Position numbers and translations under genes: made by a program. A stretch of 11,512 bases of DNA from JAKOQB01 sp050258235 (GTDB lineage: Bacteria > Pseudomonadota > Gammaproteobacteria > Burkholderiales > Burkholderiaceae_F), in NCBI GenBank assembly GCA_050258235.1, contig JBLMYK010000208.1:1-11512 (forward strand), in the 5' to 3' direction. Positions within the stretch are counted from its first letter, which is position 1, and each line of letters opens with the position of its first letter. A model generated the notes under the pieces. The model made no database searches and was not told where the DNA came from. It was given only the letters and a program-made list of their open reading frames with translations. This document shows positions 1-6,000 of the stretch, piece after piece.

Positions 1-473
1 AGCCACGGCTTGTAGATCTTCAGGGCCGGATTGGCGAGCAGACCGTAGCGGTAGAAGCGCTCGATGTCGTTGCCCTTGAACGTGCTGCCGTCGCCCCAGA
101 TGTTGACGTCGTCTTCCTTCATCGCCGCAACCAGCATGGTTCCGGTCACCGCGCGGCCGATCGGCGTGGTGTTGAAGTAGGTGACGCCCGCCGTCGAGAT
201 GTGGAACGCGCCGCACTGCAGCGCGGCGATGCCTTCGGTCGCGAGCTGCGCGCGGCAGTCGATCAGGCGCGCGCGCTCGGCGCCATACTGCAGCGCGCGG
301 CGCGGAATGTCGTCGTAATCAGGCTCGTCGGGCTGGCCGAGGTTGGCGGTGTATGCGTACGGGATCGCTCCCTTCTTGCGCATCCACAGCAGCGCGGCGC
401 TGGTGTCGAGCCCGCCGGAAAACGCGATGCCGACCTTGTGCCCGGTCGGAAGAGCCTGAAGTATGTTGGCCAT
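1..473 (-). CDS. argG: Argininosuccinate synthase, N-terminal part (3' end beyond the window)
   Basis: Joins citrulline and aspartate using ATP to give argininosuccinate, the penultimate step of arginine synthesis, in the cytosol. About 157 N-terminal codons are visible; the gene runs off the left edge. The ATP-pyrophosphatase loop SGGLDTS is at residues 19-25, followed by stretches typical of the long (E. coli-type) ArgG: YAYTANLGQPDEPDYD, FNTTPIGRAVTGTMLVAAMK and NIWGDGSTFKGNDIERFYRY. The ATG at 473 gives MANILQALPTGHKVGIAFSGG, aligning with the usual start of the family. It lies 22 bp after the stop of the Bug-type gene on the same strand, so read-through is possible. Only a weak purine-rich stretch precedes the start. 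Identity is very secure; only the C-terminus is unseen. Confidence 0.97.
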   Translation of the reverse strand, partial: MANILQALPTGHKVGIAFSGGLDTSAALLWMRKKGAIPYAYTANLGQPDEPDYDDIPRRALQYGAERARLIDCRAQLATEGIAALQCGAFHISTAGVTYFNTTPIGRAVTGTMLVAAMKEDDVNIWGDGSTFKGNDIERFYRYGLLANPALKIYKPW

Positions 474-495
474 GGCGCGATTCTATCCGCCGCGA

Positions 496-1461
496 TCAGT
501 CGAGCTTCGCGCCGCTGCGCTGAATGACCGGGGCCCAGCGCTCGCGCTCGGCGCGCAGGAATGCGACGAACGATTCGGCGCTGCCGCCGGCGACATCCCA
601 GCCGGCCGCTTCGATCCGCGCTTTCACGTCGGGCATCTGAAGGATCGCATTGACCTCGCGACTGAGGCGCTCGACCAGATCGCGCGGGGTACCGGCAGGT
701 GCGACGAAGCCGTTCCAGGCGATCGCCTCGAATCCGGGAAAGCCGCTCTCGGCGACCGTCGGCAACTCCTTCATCGGCGCCCAGCGCGTCCGGCTGGTGA
801 CGGCGAGGGGCCTGATGCGCGTCGCAGTGATCAAGGGCAGCAACGACGTCGGATTGCTCATGATCGCCTGCACCTCGCCGGACGCGGTTGCCTGTACGGC
901 GGGCGGAGCACCGTTGTAGGGGATGTGGACGATGAACAGACCCGCCCGCGCTTTCAGAAGCTCCATTGCCAGATGGGACGCACTGCCATTGCCGACCGAC
1001 GCGTAGTTCAGCTGGCCGGGTCGCGCGCGCACGTAGTGGACGAACTCCCTGAAACTGCGAACGGGCAGGGCTGCGTTCACCGCAAGGAGGTTTGGCGCGG
1101 TACCGACCAGCACGATCGGTGCCAGATCGCGTGCGGGGTCGTAGGGCAGCCTCGAATAAAGGTAGGGCGCAGTGGCGAGCGGGCCGGTGAACGACAGGCC
1201 GAACGTATAGCCGTCCCGGTCGGCCTTGGCGATCGCGTCCGTGCCGACCGTTCCGCCAGCCTGCGGCCGGTTCTCCGCCACGATCGGCTGGCCGAGGCGT
1301 TCGCGCAGCCGTTCGGCGATCAGCCGCCCGAGCACGTCGATCGATGAACCTGGCGGCGCGGTGAGGATCATGCGCAGCGGTCGCGCTGGCCACGGTTGCG
1401 GGCGCGCCGTTGCTGTTGTCCCGCCCAGCGCGATGGCTGCCAGTATCGACCGTCGCTTCAT
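496..1461 (-). CDS. Bug-family (TctC-like) periplasmic solute-binding protein
   Basis: Predicted extracytoplasmic binding protein of 321 residues, the usual size for the tripartite tricarboxylate transporter receptor (Bug) family abundant in betaproteobacteria. The ATG at 1461 gives a signal peptide, MKRRSILAAIALGG, with cleavage probable around residues 18-20. A TTG 12 codons upstream would put extra residues before the signal peptide and is less likely. Family landmarks: PARPLRMILTAPPGSSIDVL (residues 25-44), where most relatives have a VPFPPGG-like stretch; VAENRPQAGGTVGTDAIAKA (61-80); LPYDPARDLAPI; HIPYNGAPPAVQA; and ELPTVAESGFPGFEA near the C-terminal lobe. No TctA or TctB membrane gene is in the window, so it is an orphan receptor here. 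The ligand cannot be told from sequence; known Bug ligands include carboxylates, amino acids and nicotinate-like compounds. It lies 54 bp downstream of the GGDEF gene and may be co-transcribed with it. Confidence 0.9.
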   Translation of the reverse strand: MKRRSILAAIALGGTTATARPQPWPARPLRMILTAPPGSSIDVLGRLIAERLRERLGQPIVAENRPQAGGTVGTDAIAKADRDGYTFGLSFTGPLATAPYLYSRLPYDPARDLAPIVLVGTAPNLLAVNAALPVRSFREFVHYVRARPGQLNYASVGNGSASHLAMELLKARAGLFIVHIPYNGAPPAVQATASGEVQAIMSNPTSLLPLITATRIRPLAVTSRTRWAPMKELPTVAESGFPGFEAIAWNGFVAPAGTPRDLVERLSREVNAILQMPDVKARIEAAGWDVAGGSAESFVAFLRAERERWAPVIQRSGAKLD

Positions 1462-1515
1462 GCGTCCCCGGACCGTGCTCGCAATGCCGAGGCGCAATTG
1501 TCGCTTGAATGCCGC

Positions 1516-3168
1516 CTATGCGATGCAGTTGCCGCCTTTGCGCTTGGCGCGATACAGCGCGGTATCCGCGGCGTCCAGCAGGGCTTCGGCGCGCGTGACG
1601 CCGTTCAGAGCCGCCAGCCCGACCGAAGCTGTCAGCAGCGAGCGCCGCTCGGTTGCCGCCGGATTGCGCCACGCACGCAGCGAATCGAGATAACTGGCGA
1701 ACAGATGCGCGGCCTGCTCGCGCGTGCAGCCGGGCAGCAGCGCGCAGTATTCGTCGCCGCCATAGCGGAATATCTGCGCCTGCGGCGGCAAGGTGATGCG
1801 CAGCCGTTCCGCCGCGAACACGATCGCGCTGTCGCCGGTCCGGTGACCGAAGCGGTCGTTGATCGGCTTCAGGTTGTCGAGATCGATCATGCCGACCACC
1901 AGCGGTGCCCTCTCGCCTTGCGCGGCGCGCATCAGCTGCTCGAGTCTGTCGAGCAGCTCGCGGCGGTTCAGCAACCCGGTGACCGGGTCGCGAATCGCCT
2001 GCTCCCGCGTTAGCTGCAGCTCGAGCGCTTCGCGCGCATAGGCGAAGCGGGCCGGCTGCGACGCCGCACTCCACTGCTGATGTGCGCGATGGAAGCGGCG
2101 GTGCCACCGCCACGCACGGCGCCAGTCCCCCTTGACCGCGTAACTCTCGGAGATCGCCAGCAATGTCTTCCACAGGTGCGGCAGATGGGGCAGGCGGCGC
2201 AGCAGCAGCGCAGCGCGGCGCCAGTGCGCGATCGCCTGCGGCGCGTCGCCACGCAGATACGCGAGCCGCCCGCGCGACCAGGTGCCGGTGGCCAGCCCGA
2301 GGTGAAAGCGGCGCTCCCGCGCATCGTCGAGCAGGTTCTGCAGATAGGAGTCCGCCTCATCATGAAAGCCGGTTTCGACCAGGTCCTCCGCGACGGTTGC
2401 CAGCACATCGCCCGGATGCGTCTGCAGCAGGAACTCGCGATCGCGTTCGAGCAGCACGCGCACCACCTCGCGCGCTCTTTCGACGCGGCCGGTCTGCAGG
2501 TAGCAGTACGCGAGATTCACGCGGCCGACGACGCCGAATCCTTTCACCTCGACCAGAGCTTCGCTTGCGATCGCCTGCTGCAGGCTCGACTCGGCTCCCT
2601 CCCAGTCGCCGGCGTGCAGCAATACGGCGCCTACGTTGAGCAGCAGCAGCGCCAGCGCCGCCGGATGGTTGACACGCACGAATTCGTATTCGGCGAAGAA
2701 GTCGCGGAATGCGAGTTCCGGCTTGGCCGACGCCATATGGGTGATTGCGCGCCACACATGCAGGCAATGACGGTCGAAGCCGGACAGGGACGGAGCCGAT
2801 GAGAGCCCCGTGTTCAACGCCTCCAGTGCGGGCGTCAGCTTGCGTTCGATGGTGAGGAGCATGCCGCGCACGCCCAGCGCGAGAGCCGCAAGTCGGGTAC
2901 GGTCGCCGTGCGCGAAGCTTGCGCCTTCCACGGCGCGCAGCACGTCCACCAGGTCGGCATGCGCCGAGGCGCGTCCCTGGTAGCGCCCGCGCGCGGCGGC
3001 GAGGATCACGCGCGCAAAAAGTGAATTGAAGGTCGGCACCGATCCATCGGTCGTCGCCCACTGATCGGCAACGACTGCCGCACGGTCCGGCGCCGTCAGT
3101 ACCTGGGTCCAAGCGTCCTCCAGCGCAGCGAGCGCATCGTAAGGCGAGGTATGCGAGGAGAACGGCAT
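1516..3168 (-). CDS. Cytosolic GGDEF diguanylate cyclase with TPR-like N-terminal domain
   Basis: A 550-residue protein. Residues ~393-550 form a GGDEF domain, opening with RDPVTGLLNRREL. The metal and substrate motif MIDLDNLKPINDRFGH starts at residue 427, with D429, N437 and D438. The active-site loop RYGGDEYCALLPG has GGDEY at 470-474 (bases 1747-1761), and the domain ends LYRAKRKGGNCIA. GGDEY is a tolerated variant of GGDEF, so c-di-GMP synthesis from two GTP is expected. The RxxD inhibitory site normally just before the loop is absent (PPQA instead), so classical product inhibition is unlikely. Residues ~20-390 are alpha-helical with TPR-like helix pairs, for example around 175-205, 213-245, 292-325 and 333-365; these could sense a protein partner. 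I see no signal peptide or membrane segment. The ATG at 3168 has only a weak ribosome-binding site. The Bug gene follows 54 bp downstream. Confidence 0.9.
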   Translation of the reverse strand: MPFSSHTSPYDALAALEDAWTQVLTAPDRAAVVADQWATTDGSVPTFNSLFARVILAAARGRYQGRASAHADLVDVLRAVEGASFAHGDRTRLAALALGVRGMLLTIERKLTPALEALNTGLSSAPSLSGFDRHCLHVWRAITHMASAKPELAFRDFFAEYEFVRVNHPAALALLLLNVGAVLLHAGDWEGAESSLQQAIASEALVEVKGFGVVGRVNLAYCYLQTGRVERAREVVRVLLERDREFLLQTHPGDVLATVAEDLVETGFHDEADSYLQNLLDDARERRFHLGLATGTWSRGRLAYLRGDAPQAIAHWRRAALLLRRLPHLPHLWKTLLAISESYAVKGDWRRAWRWHRRFHRAHQQWSAASQPARFAYAREALELQLTREQAIRDPVTGLLNRRELLDRLEQLMRAAQGERAPLVVGMIDLDNLKPINDRFGHRTGDSAIVFAAERLRITLPPQAQIFRYGGDEYCALLPGCTREQAAHLFASYLDSLRAWRNPAATERRSLLTASVGLAALNGVTRAEALLDAADTALYRAKRKGGNCIA

Positions 3169-3436
3169 CTGTGACCCGCAACGAACATCCCAGCGCGGCG
3201 TCGCGTCGAACTAGCACGCGACTGCGCCACACTCGATGTCCGGTCAGCATACGTCACCCCTGCGCCGTTCAGGCGTCGAATATTCACTTGACGGGCCACG
3301 CCGACAGACCGCCGGGCGGCGACCTGGTGCGCGCGGCAGTCCGCGCGGGTTCGTGAGCGTTCGCTGCAGAGTGCGCAGGAGTACCTGTTGGTCGAACAGG
3401 GTCGTCCTAAGGCATGCGGCGGTCTGGTCTTCGGAT
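3169..3436. other. Gene-free stretch upstream of the GGDEF gene
   Basis: No credible coding region. Presumably holds the promoter of the GGDEF/Bug pair reading leftward, but I find no convincing pair of -35 and -10 boxes. A TTGACG at about 3288 faces right, away from any gene, with no matching -10 box. The last ~25 bp (about 3411-3436) loosely resemble the sequence that precedes the hairpin module in the repeats to the right, which might be a more decayed copy. Confidence 0.5.
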
Positions 3437-3577
3437 GGCGCTGCGCGCGCCTTGACTTCGCTGCGCGAAGCGAGCCTCCAGCCAAATCGCCTGCCGTGCT
3501 CTCTATCGGACGTTATGCCCGAGCAGCAGGTATTCCGTCAGCGCTTTCTGTACATGTCGGCAGTTTTGTCTCCGGCC
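3437..3577 (-). repeat. argF-tail repeat, unit A (141 bp, most decayed)
   Basis: First of three direct repeats. Starts with GGCGCTGCGCGCGCC, then a degenerate hairpin with stem CTTCGC/GCGAAG, then a displaced argF tail. Bases 3484-3556 match unit B (3624-3696) with about three differences over 73 positions. The hairpin part is more diverged than in units B and C and carries a 2-bp insertion. Confidence 0.9.
3503..3565 (-). pseudogene. Displaced 3' end of argF, copy A
   Basis: Read on the minus strand, this stretch encodes HVQKALTEYLLLGHNVR followed by TAG, preceded by N-C-R in the same frame. The resident ArgF ends NRLHVQKALMEYLLLGRDVS. One Met-to-Thr change and a damaged N-C-R start suggest decay. 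No start codon or upstream argF body accompanies it, so it is a fragment of about 20 codons plus its stop. Confidence 0.85.
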
Positions 3578-3623
3578 GGCGCTGCGCGCCTTAACTTCGC
3601 ATTCGCGAAGTTAGCCTGCAACC

Positions 3624-3706
3624 AAATCGCCTGCCGTGCTTTCTATCGGACGTTATGCCAGAGCAGCAGGTATTCCATCAGCGCTTTCTGTACATGCAGG
3701 CGATTT
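3624..3706. repeat. 11-bp inverted repeat bracketing displaced argF tail B
   Basis: Arms AAATCGCCTGC (3624-3634) and GCAGGCGATTT (3696-3706) are perfect reverse complements separated by 61 nt. One arm lies in the argF-like coding codons (N-R-L), the other just after the stop codon. The corresponding arms of unit A (3484-3494 and about 3556-3566) are no longer complementary at several positions. Confidence 0.9.
3643..3705 (-). pseudogene. Displaced 3' end of argF, copy B
   Basis: Minus-strand reading gives NRLHVQKALMEYLLLWHNVR and TAG. Over the first 15 codons (N to the third L of LLL) it encodes the same residues as the resident argF, but seven codons differ synonymously: AAT/AAC, CGC/AGG, GTA/GTC, AAA/AAG, CTG/TTA, CTG/CTT and CTC/CTT. 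Only the last residues (WHNVR versus GRDVS) differ in protein. That pattern indicates divergence while the sequence was still coding, so this is likely the end of another functional argF allele. Confidence 0.88.
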
Positions 3707-3717
3707 TGTCTCCCGCC

Positions 3718-3857
3718 GGCGCTGCGCGCCTTAACTTCGCATTCGCGAAGTTAGCCTCCAACGAAACAGGCTGCCCGAGGTGCTAAGAAACGTCGCGGCC
3801 AAGCAGAAGGTATTCCATTAACGCCTTCTGGACATGCAGCCTGTTTTCCGCCTCGTC
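3718..3857 (-). repeat. argF-tail repeat, unit C (includes the resident argF 3' end)
   Basis: Third unit, in the same register: the hairpin module at 3718-3757 (stems 3718-3722/3726-3730 and 3732-3740/3745-3753) is followed by ~25 bp of spacer and then the genuine end of argF. From 3758 onward it aligns without large gaps to units A and B but is clearly more diverged from them than they are from each other. Repeat spacing is 141 bp (A to B) and 140 bp (B to C). Confidence 0.88.
3764..3846. repeat. 11-bp inverted repeat bracketing the resident argF tail
   Basis: Arms AAACAGGCTGC (3764-3774) and GCAGCCTGTTT (3836-3846) are perfect reverse complements, again with a 61-nt spacer. They occupy the same positions as the repeat around tail B but differ from it at three of 11 positions, each change matched in the partner arm. 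There is no following T-tract on either strand, so it is not a standard intrinsic terminator. Confidence 0.9.
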
Positions 3858-4706
3858 GAAGACGGCGGACTGGGGGCCCTCCAGGACGTCTTCGGTCACT
3901 TCCTCGCCGCGGTGCGCGGGCAGGCAGTGCATGAAGAGGGCGTCCGGCTTGGCGACGCGCATCAGTTGGGCATCGACCTGCCAGCGCGCAAATGCCCGCC
4001 GGCGCGCCTCGTTCTCCGCCTCGAAGCCCATGCTCGTCCACACATCCGTATTGACGAGATCGACGCCCCGCGCGGCGTCGAGCGGGTCGGCGAAGAAGCG
4101 GAAATGCGGTCCGGGTGCCGCGAGTCGCGCGTCGAGCGGGTACTCCGGCGGTGTCGACACGTGCAGCGTGAAGCCAAGCAGGCGGGCGGCCTGCAGCCAC
4201 GTGTATGCCATGTTGTTGGCGTCGCCGATCCATGCCACCGTCCTGCCCGCAATCGAGCCGCGGTGTTCGATGAACGTGTAGATGTCGGCGAGGATCTGGC
4301 ACGGGTGGTATTCGTTGGTCAGCCCATTGATCAACGGCACGCGCGAGAACGCGGCGAATTTCTCGATCTTCGCCTGCTCGAAGGTGCGGATCATCACGAT
4401 GTCGACCATGCGCGAGATCACGCGCGCCGTGTCCTCGATCGGCTCGGCGCGGCCGAGCTGCGAATCACCCGTGGTGAGGTGGATCACCGAGCCGCCCATC
4501 TGGTACATGCCGGCCTCGAAACTCACTCGCGTGCGCGTGCTCGCCTTCTCGAACACCATCGCCAGGGTCCGGTCCGCGAGCGGCTGGTAGAACTCGTAGC
4601 GCTTGAATCGGTCCTTGATGATGCGGGTGCGCTCGAAGATCCACTCGATCTCCTCGCGCGCCAGATCCGCGAACTGCAGAAAATGCCTGATCGGTTGCGC
4701 CGCCAT
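3783..4706 (-). CDS. argF: Ornithine carbamoyltransferase
   Basis: Transfers the carbamoyl group of carbamoyl phosphate to ornithine, giving citrulline for arginine synthesis; a cytosolic enzyme, trimeric in most relatives. At 307 residues it has the normal length. The carbamoyl-phosphate loop STRTR is at residues 56-60 (KASTRTRVSFEAGM), HPCQ at 134-137 (GLTNEYHPCQILADIY), and the ornithine-binding HCLP at 260-263 (FMHCLPAHRGEEVTED). The ATG at 4706 is fixed by an AGGAG seven bases upstream and gives MAAQPIRHFLQFADL, the usual family start; the open frame continues further upstream but overlaps argD. The gene starts 8 nt after the argD stop, so the two are translationally coupled. Its 3' end is the template of the tandem repeat array that follows it. 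Confidence 0.97.
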   Translation of the reverse strand: MAAQPIRHFLQFADLAREEIEWIFERTRIIKDRFKRYEFYQPLADRTLAMVFEKASTRTRVSFEAGMYQMGGSVIHLTTGDSQLGRAEPIEDTARVISRMVDIVMIRTFEQAKIEKFAAFSRVPLINGLTNEYHPCQILADIYTFIEHRGSIAGRTVAWIGDANNMAYTWLQAARLLGFTLHVSTPPEYPLDARLAAPGPHFRFFADPLDAARGVDLVNTDVWTSMGFEAENEARRRAFARWQVDAQLMRVAKPDALFMHCLPAHRGEEVTEDVLEGPQSAVFDEAENRLHVQKALMEYLLLGRDVS

Positions 4707-4711
4707 GTCTG

Positions 4712-4716
4712 CTCCT
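4712..4716 (-). promoter_or_regulatory. Ribosome-binding site of argF overlapping the argD stop codon
   Basis: AGGAG on the minus strand, sharing bases with the TAG stop of argD and placed seven bases before the argF ATG. It decides the argF start and implies coupled translation of the argD-argF pair. Confidence 0.8.
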
Positions 4717-5887
4717 ACTGCGCAAGGAAGGCATGCACCAGCGGTGCAAGCCGGGCGACGATCTGGTCGGCCTCGTCCGCGCTGATGATCAACGGCGGCA
4801 ACAGCCGAATCACGCGCTCCTGCGTGACGTTGATCAGCAGCCTGGCATCGAGTGCGCGCCGCGCCAGTTCGCCACAGGGCCGATCCAGTTCGATGCCGAT
4901 CATCAGGCCTTGGCCGCGGATCGCGGTAACGCCATTGACGCTGCCGAGTGCGCGCTTGAATCCGGCGCGAATCCGCTCGCCCTGCGCCGCCGCGTTCTGC
5001 AGCAGATTTTCTTCCTCGATGATCGCCAGCGTCTCCAACCCGGCACGGCAGGCGAGAGGCCCGCCGCCGAAGGTGGAGCCGTGATTGCCCGGGCCCAGCA
5101 CGCCTGTTGCGCGTCTGCCAGCGACGACCGCGCCGATCGGCACGCCGGAGCCGAGCCCCTTGGCGATCGTGATCACATCGGGCTCGACGTCCGCCCACTG
5201 GTAGCCGAACCACTTGCCGGTGCGCCCGATGCCCGACTGCACCTCGTCGATCATCAGCAGCCAGCCGCGTTCGTCGCACATGCGGCGCAGCGCGCGCACG
5301 TAGTCGACGTCAGCCACGCGGATGCCGCCTTCGCCCTGCAGCACCTCGAGCCAGATGGCCTGCACGCGCCGGTCCGCCGCCGCGGCGCGCTCGATCGCGG
5401 CGAGGTCGTTGTACGCCACATGGATGAATCCGGACGGCAGCGGGTCGAAACCCTTGCGCGCCTTCTCGCTGCCGGTAGCGGCCAGCGTGGCGAGCGTGCG
5501 GCCGTGCCAGGCATGCTCCATCACGATCGTCTGCGCTTCGGGGTTGCCGTGCTTGTGGCCATAGAAGCGCACCAGCTTCAACGCGCCTTCGTTGGCCTCC
5601 GAGCCGGAGTTTGCAAAGAACACCTCGTCCATTCCCGACAGTGCACAGATGCGGTCGGCAAGTTCCTCCTGCTCGCGGATCCGATAGACGTTCGACGTAT
5701 GGATCAACTTGCCGGCCTGGTCGGCGATCGCCTTGACGAGCCGCGGGTGGCCATGGCCGAGCCCGTTGACCGCGATGCCGGCCAGAGCGTCCAGATACGC
5801 ATTGCCTTCGGCGTCGAACAGCCACGCGCCCTTGCCGTGCGTGAACGCCACCGGCAGGCGGCTGTAAGTGTTCATCAGGTGCGACAT
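4715..5887 (-). CDS. argD: Acetylornithine aminotransferase (class-III, PLP-dependent)
   Basis: Converts N-acetylglutamate semialdehyde to N-acetylornithine with glutamate as amino donor; relatives also act on succinyldiaminopimelate in lysine synthesis. The 390-residue length is normal. Motifs: HTSNVY (63-68), the PLP phosphate-binding FANSGSEANEGALKLVR (91-107), DEVQ (214-217) before SGIGRTGKWF, the Schiff-base lysine K243 in TIAKGLGSGVPIGA, and STFGGGPLAC (271-280). The ATG at 5887 gives MSHLMNTYSRLPVAF; an in-frame ATG at 5875 (MNTYSRLP) is an alternative, and neither has a strong ribosome-binding site. It is the first gene of an argD-argF unit, preceded within 55 bp by a terminator hairpin and a TATAAT box. 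Ornithine aminotransferase is a close family alternative, but the arg context favours ArgD. Confidence 0.94.
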   Translation of the reverse strand: MSHLMNTYSRLPVAFTHGKGAWLFDAEGNAYLDALAGIAVNGLGHGHPRLVKAIADQAGKLIHTSNVYRIREQEELADRICALSGMDEVFFANSGSEANEGALKLVRFYGHKHGNPEAQTIVMEHAWHGRTLATLAATGSEKARKGFDPLPSGFIHVAYNDLAAIERAAAADRRVQAIWLEVLQGEGGIRVADVDYVRALRRMCDERGWLLMIDEVQSGIGRTGKWFGYQWADVEPDVITIAKGLGSGVPIGAVVAGRRATGVLGPGNHGSTFGGGPLACRAGLETLAIIEEENLLQNAAAQGERIRAGFKRALGSVNGVTAIRGQGLMIGIELDRPCGELARRALDARLLINVTQERVIRLLPPLIISADEADQIVARLAPLVHAFLAQ

Positions 5888-5900
5888 CGGGGACTCGCTG

Positions 5901-5929
5901 AAAAAGAAAAACGCGGCGCGGCCGCGTTT
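5901..5929 (-). terminator. Intrinsic terminator after the decarboxylase gene, in the argD leader
   Basis: On the minus strand a perfect 8-bp stem (AAACGCGG/CCGCGTTT, 5909-5916 and 5922-5929, 5-nt loop) runs into the tract TTTTTCTTTTT. It lies about 70 bp past the stop of the decarboxylase gene and only ~13 bp before the argD start codon. It should stop leftward transcription from the decarboxylase gene, and it would also form the extreme 5' end of an argD message started at the neighbouring TATAAT. Confidence 0.85.
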
Positions 5930-5934
5930 GGCGA

Positions 5935-5940
5935 ATTATA
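5935..5940 (-). promoter_or_regulatory. Consensus -10 box (TATAAT), probable argDF promoter
   Basis: A perfect TATAAT on the minus strand in an otherwise GC-rich context, 48 bp before the argD ATG. The position 17 bp upstream (5958-5963, GCCGCG) bears no resemblance to TTGACA, so an activator or another form of recognition would be needed. Transcription would begin at about 5928, right at the terminator stem. Confidence 0.5.
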
Positions 5941-5960
5941 GGCAGTCCGCGTCGCTGCGC

Positions 5961-5984
5961 GGCGCTGTGGGCGGTCGCAGCGCC
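5961..5984. other. Hairpin between the decarboxylase stop and the argD promoter
   Basis: Perfect 7-bp inverted repeat GGCGCTG/CAGCGCC with a 10-nt loop. There is no T-tract on either strand, so it is not a standard terminator. It covers the place where the -35 region of the argD promoter would lie, so it could be a 3'-end stabilising stem, a protein-binding site or chance in GC-rich DNA. Confidence 0.4.
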
Positions 5985-6000
5985 GGCGCAGGGCGCCCGC

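Larger units (their letters stand above)
3578..3717 (-). repeat. argF-tail repeat, unit B (140 bp)
   Basis: Second direct repeat. It opens with two small perfect hairpins: GGCGC/GCGCC with a 3-nt loop (3578-3590), and TAACTTCGC/GCGAAGTTA with loop ATTC (3592-3613). The first 40 bases (3578-3617) are identical to 3718-3757 of unit C, after which the units diverge sharply. The rest closely matches unit A. So the hairpin part groups with unit C and the tail part with unit A, a mosaic pattern. Confidence 0.92.

Noticed and set aside
263..2173. 636-codon minus-strand open frame
   Set aside because: Arg/Ala-rich shadow in another frame of argG, the Bug gene and the cyclase, typical of GC-rich DNA.
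3381..3405. Possible inverted argF-tail fragment on the plus strand (reads AQEYLLVEQGR)
   Set aside because: Resemblance is limited to about 15 bases of common Leu/Glu/Tyr codons and stops at once on both sides; compatible with chance.
3236..3754. 172-codon plus-strand open frame through the repeats
   Set aside because: Frame shifts from repeat to repeat since the period is not a multiple of three; it is antisense to the argF tails and resembles no protein I know.
3437..3757. Integron attC array (GTTATGC motifs, ~140-bp spacing, hairpins, covarying stem)
   Set aside because: GTTATGC does not fit GTTRRRY, no matching upstream RYYYAAC core is found at attC spacing, and the hairpins lack the two-box attC layout. 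The repeated content is explained by argF homology. An attC covariance-model search would settle it.
3437..3757. CRISPR array
   Set aside because: Only three 140-bp units without short identical repeats and unique spacers; no cas genes.
3718..3846. Intrinsic terminator for argF
   Set aside because: Several stems are present after the stop, but none is followed by a T-tract in the minus direction; termination there is possible but not shown.
4707..5279. Extended 498-codon form of ArgF
   Set aside because: The upstream part is a shadow of argD in another frame; the ATG at 4706 has AGGAG at the right distance and gives normal family length.
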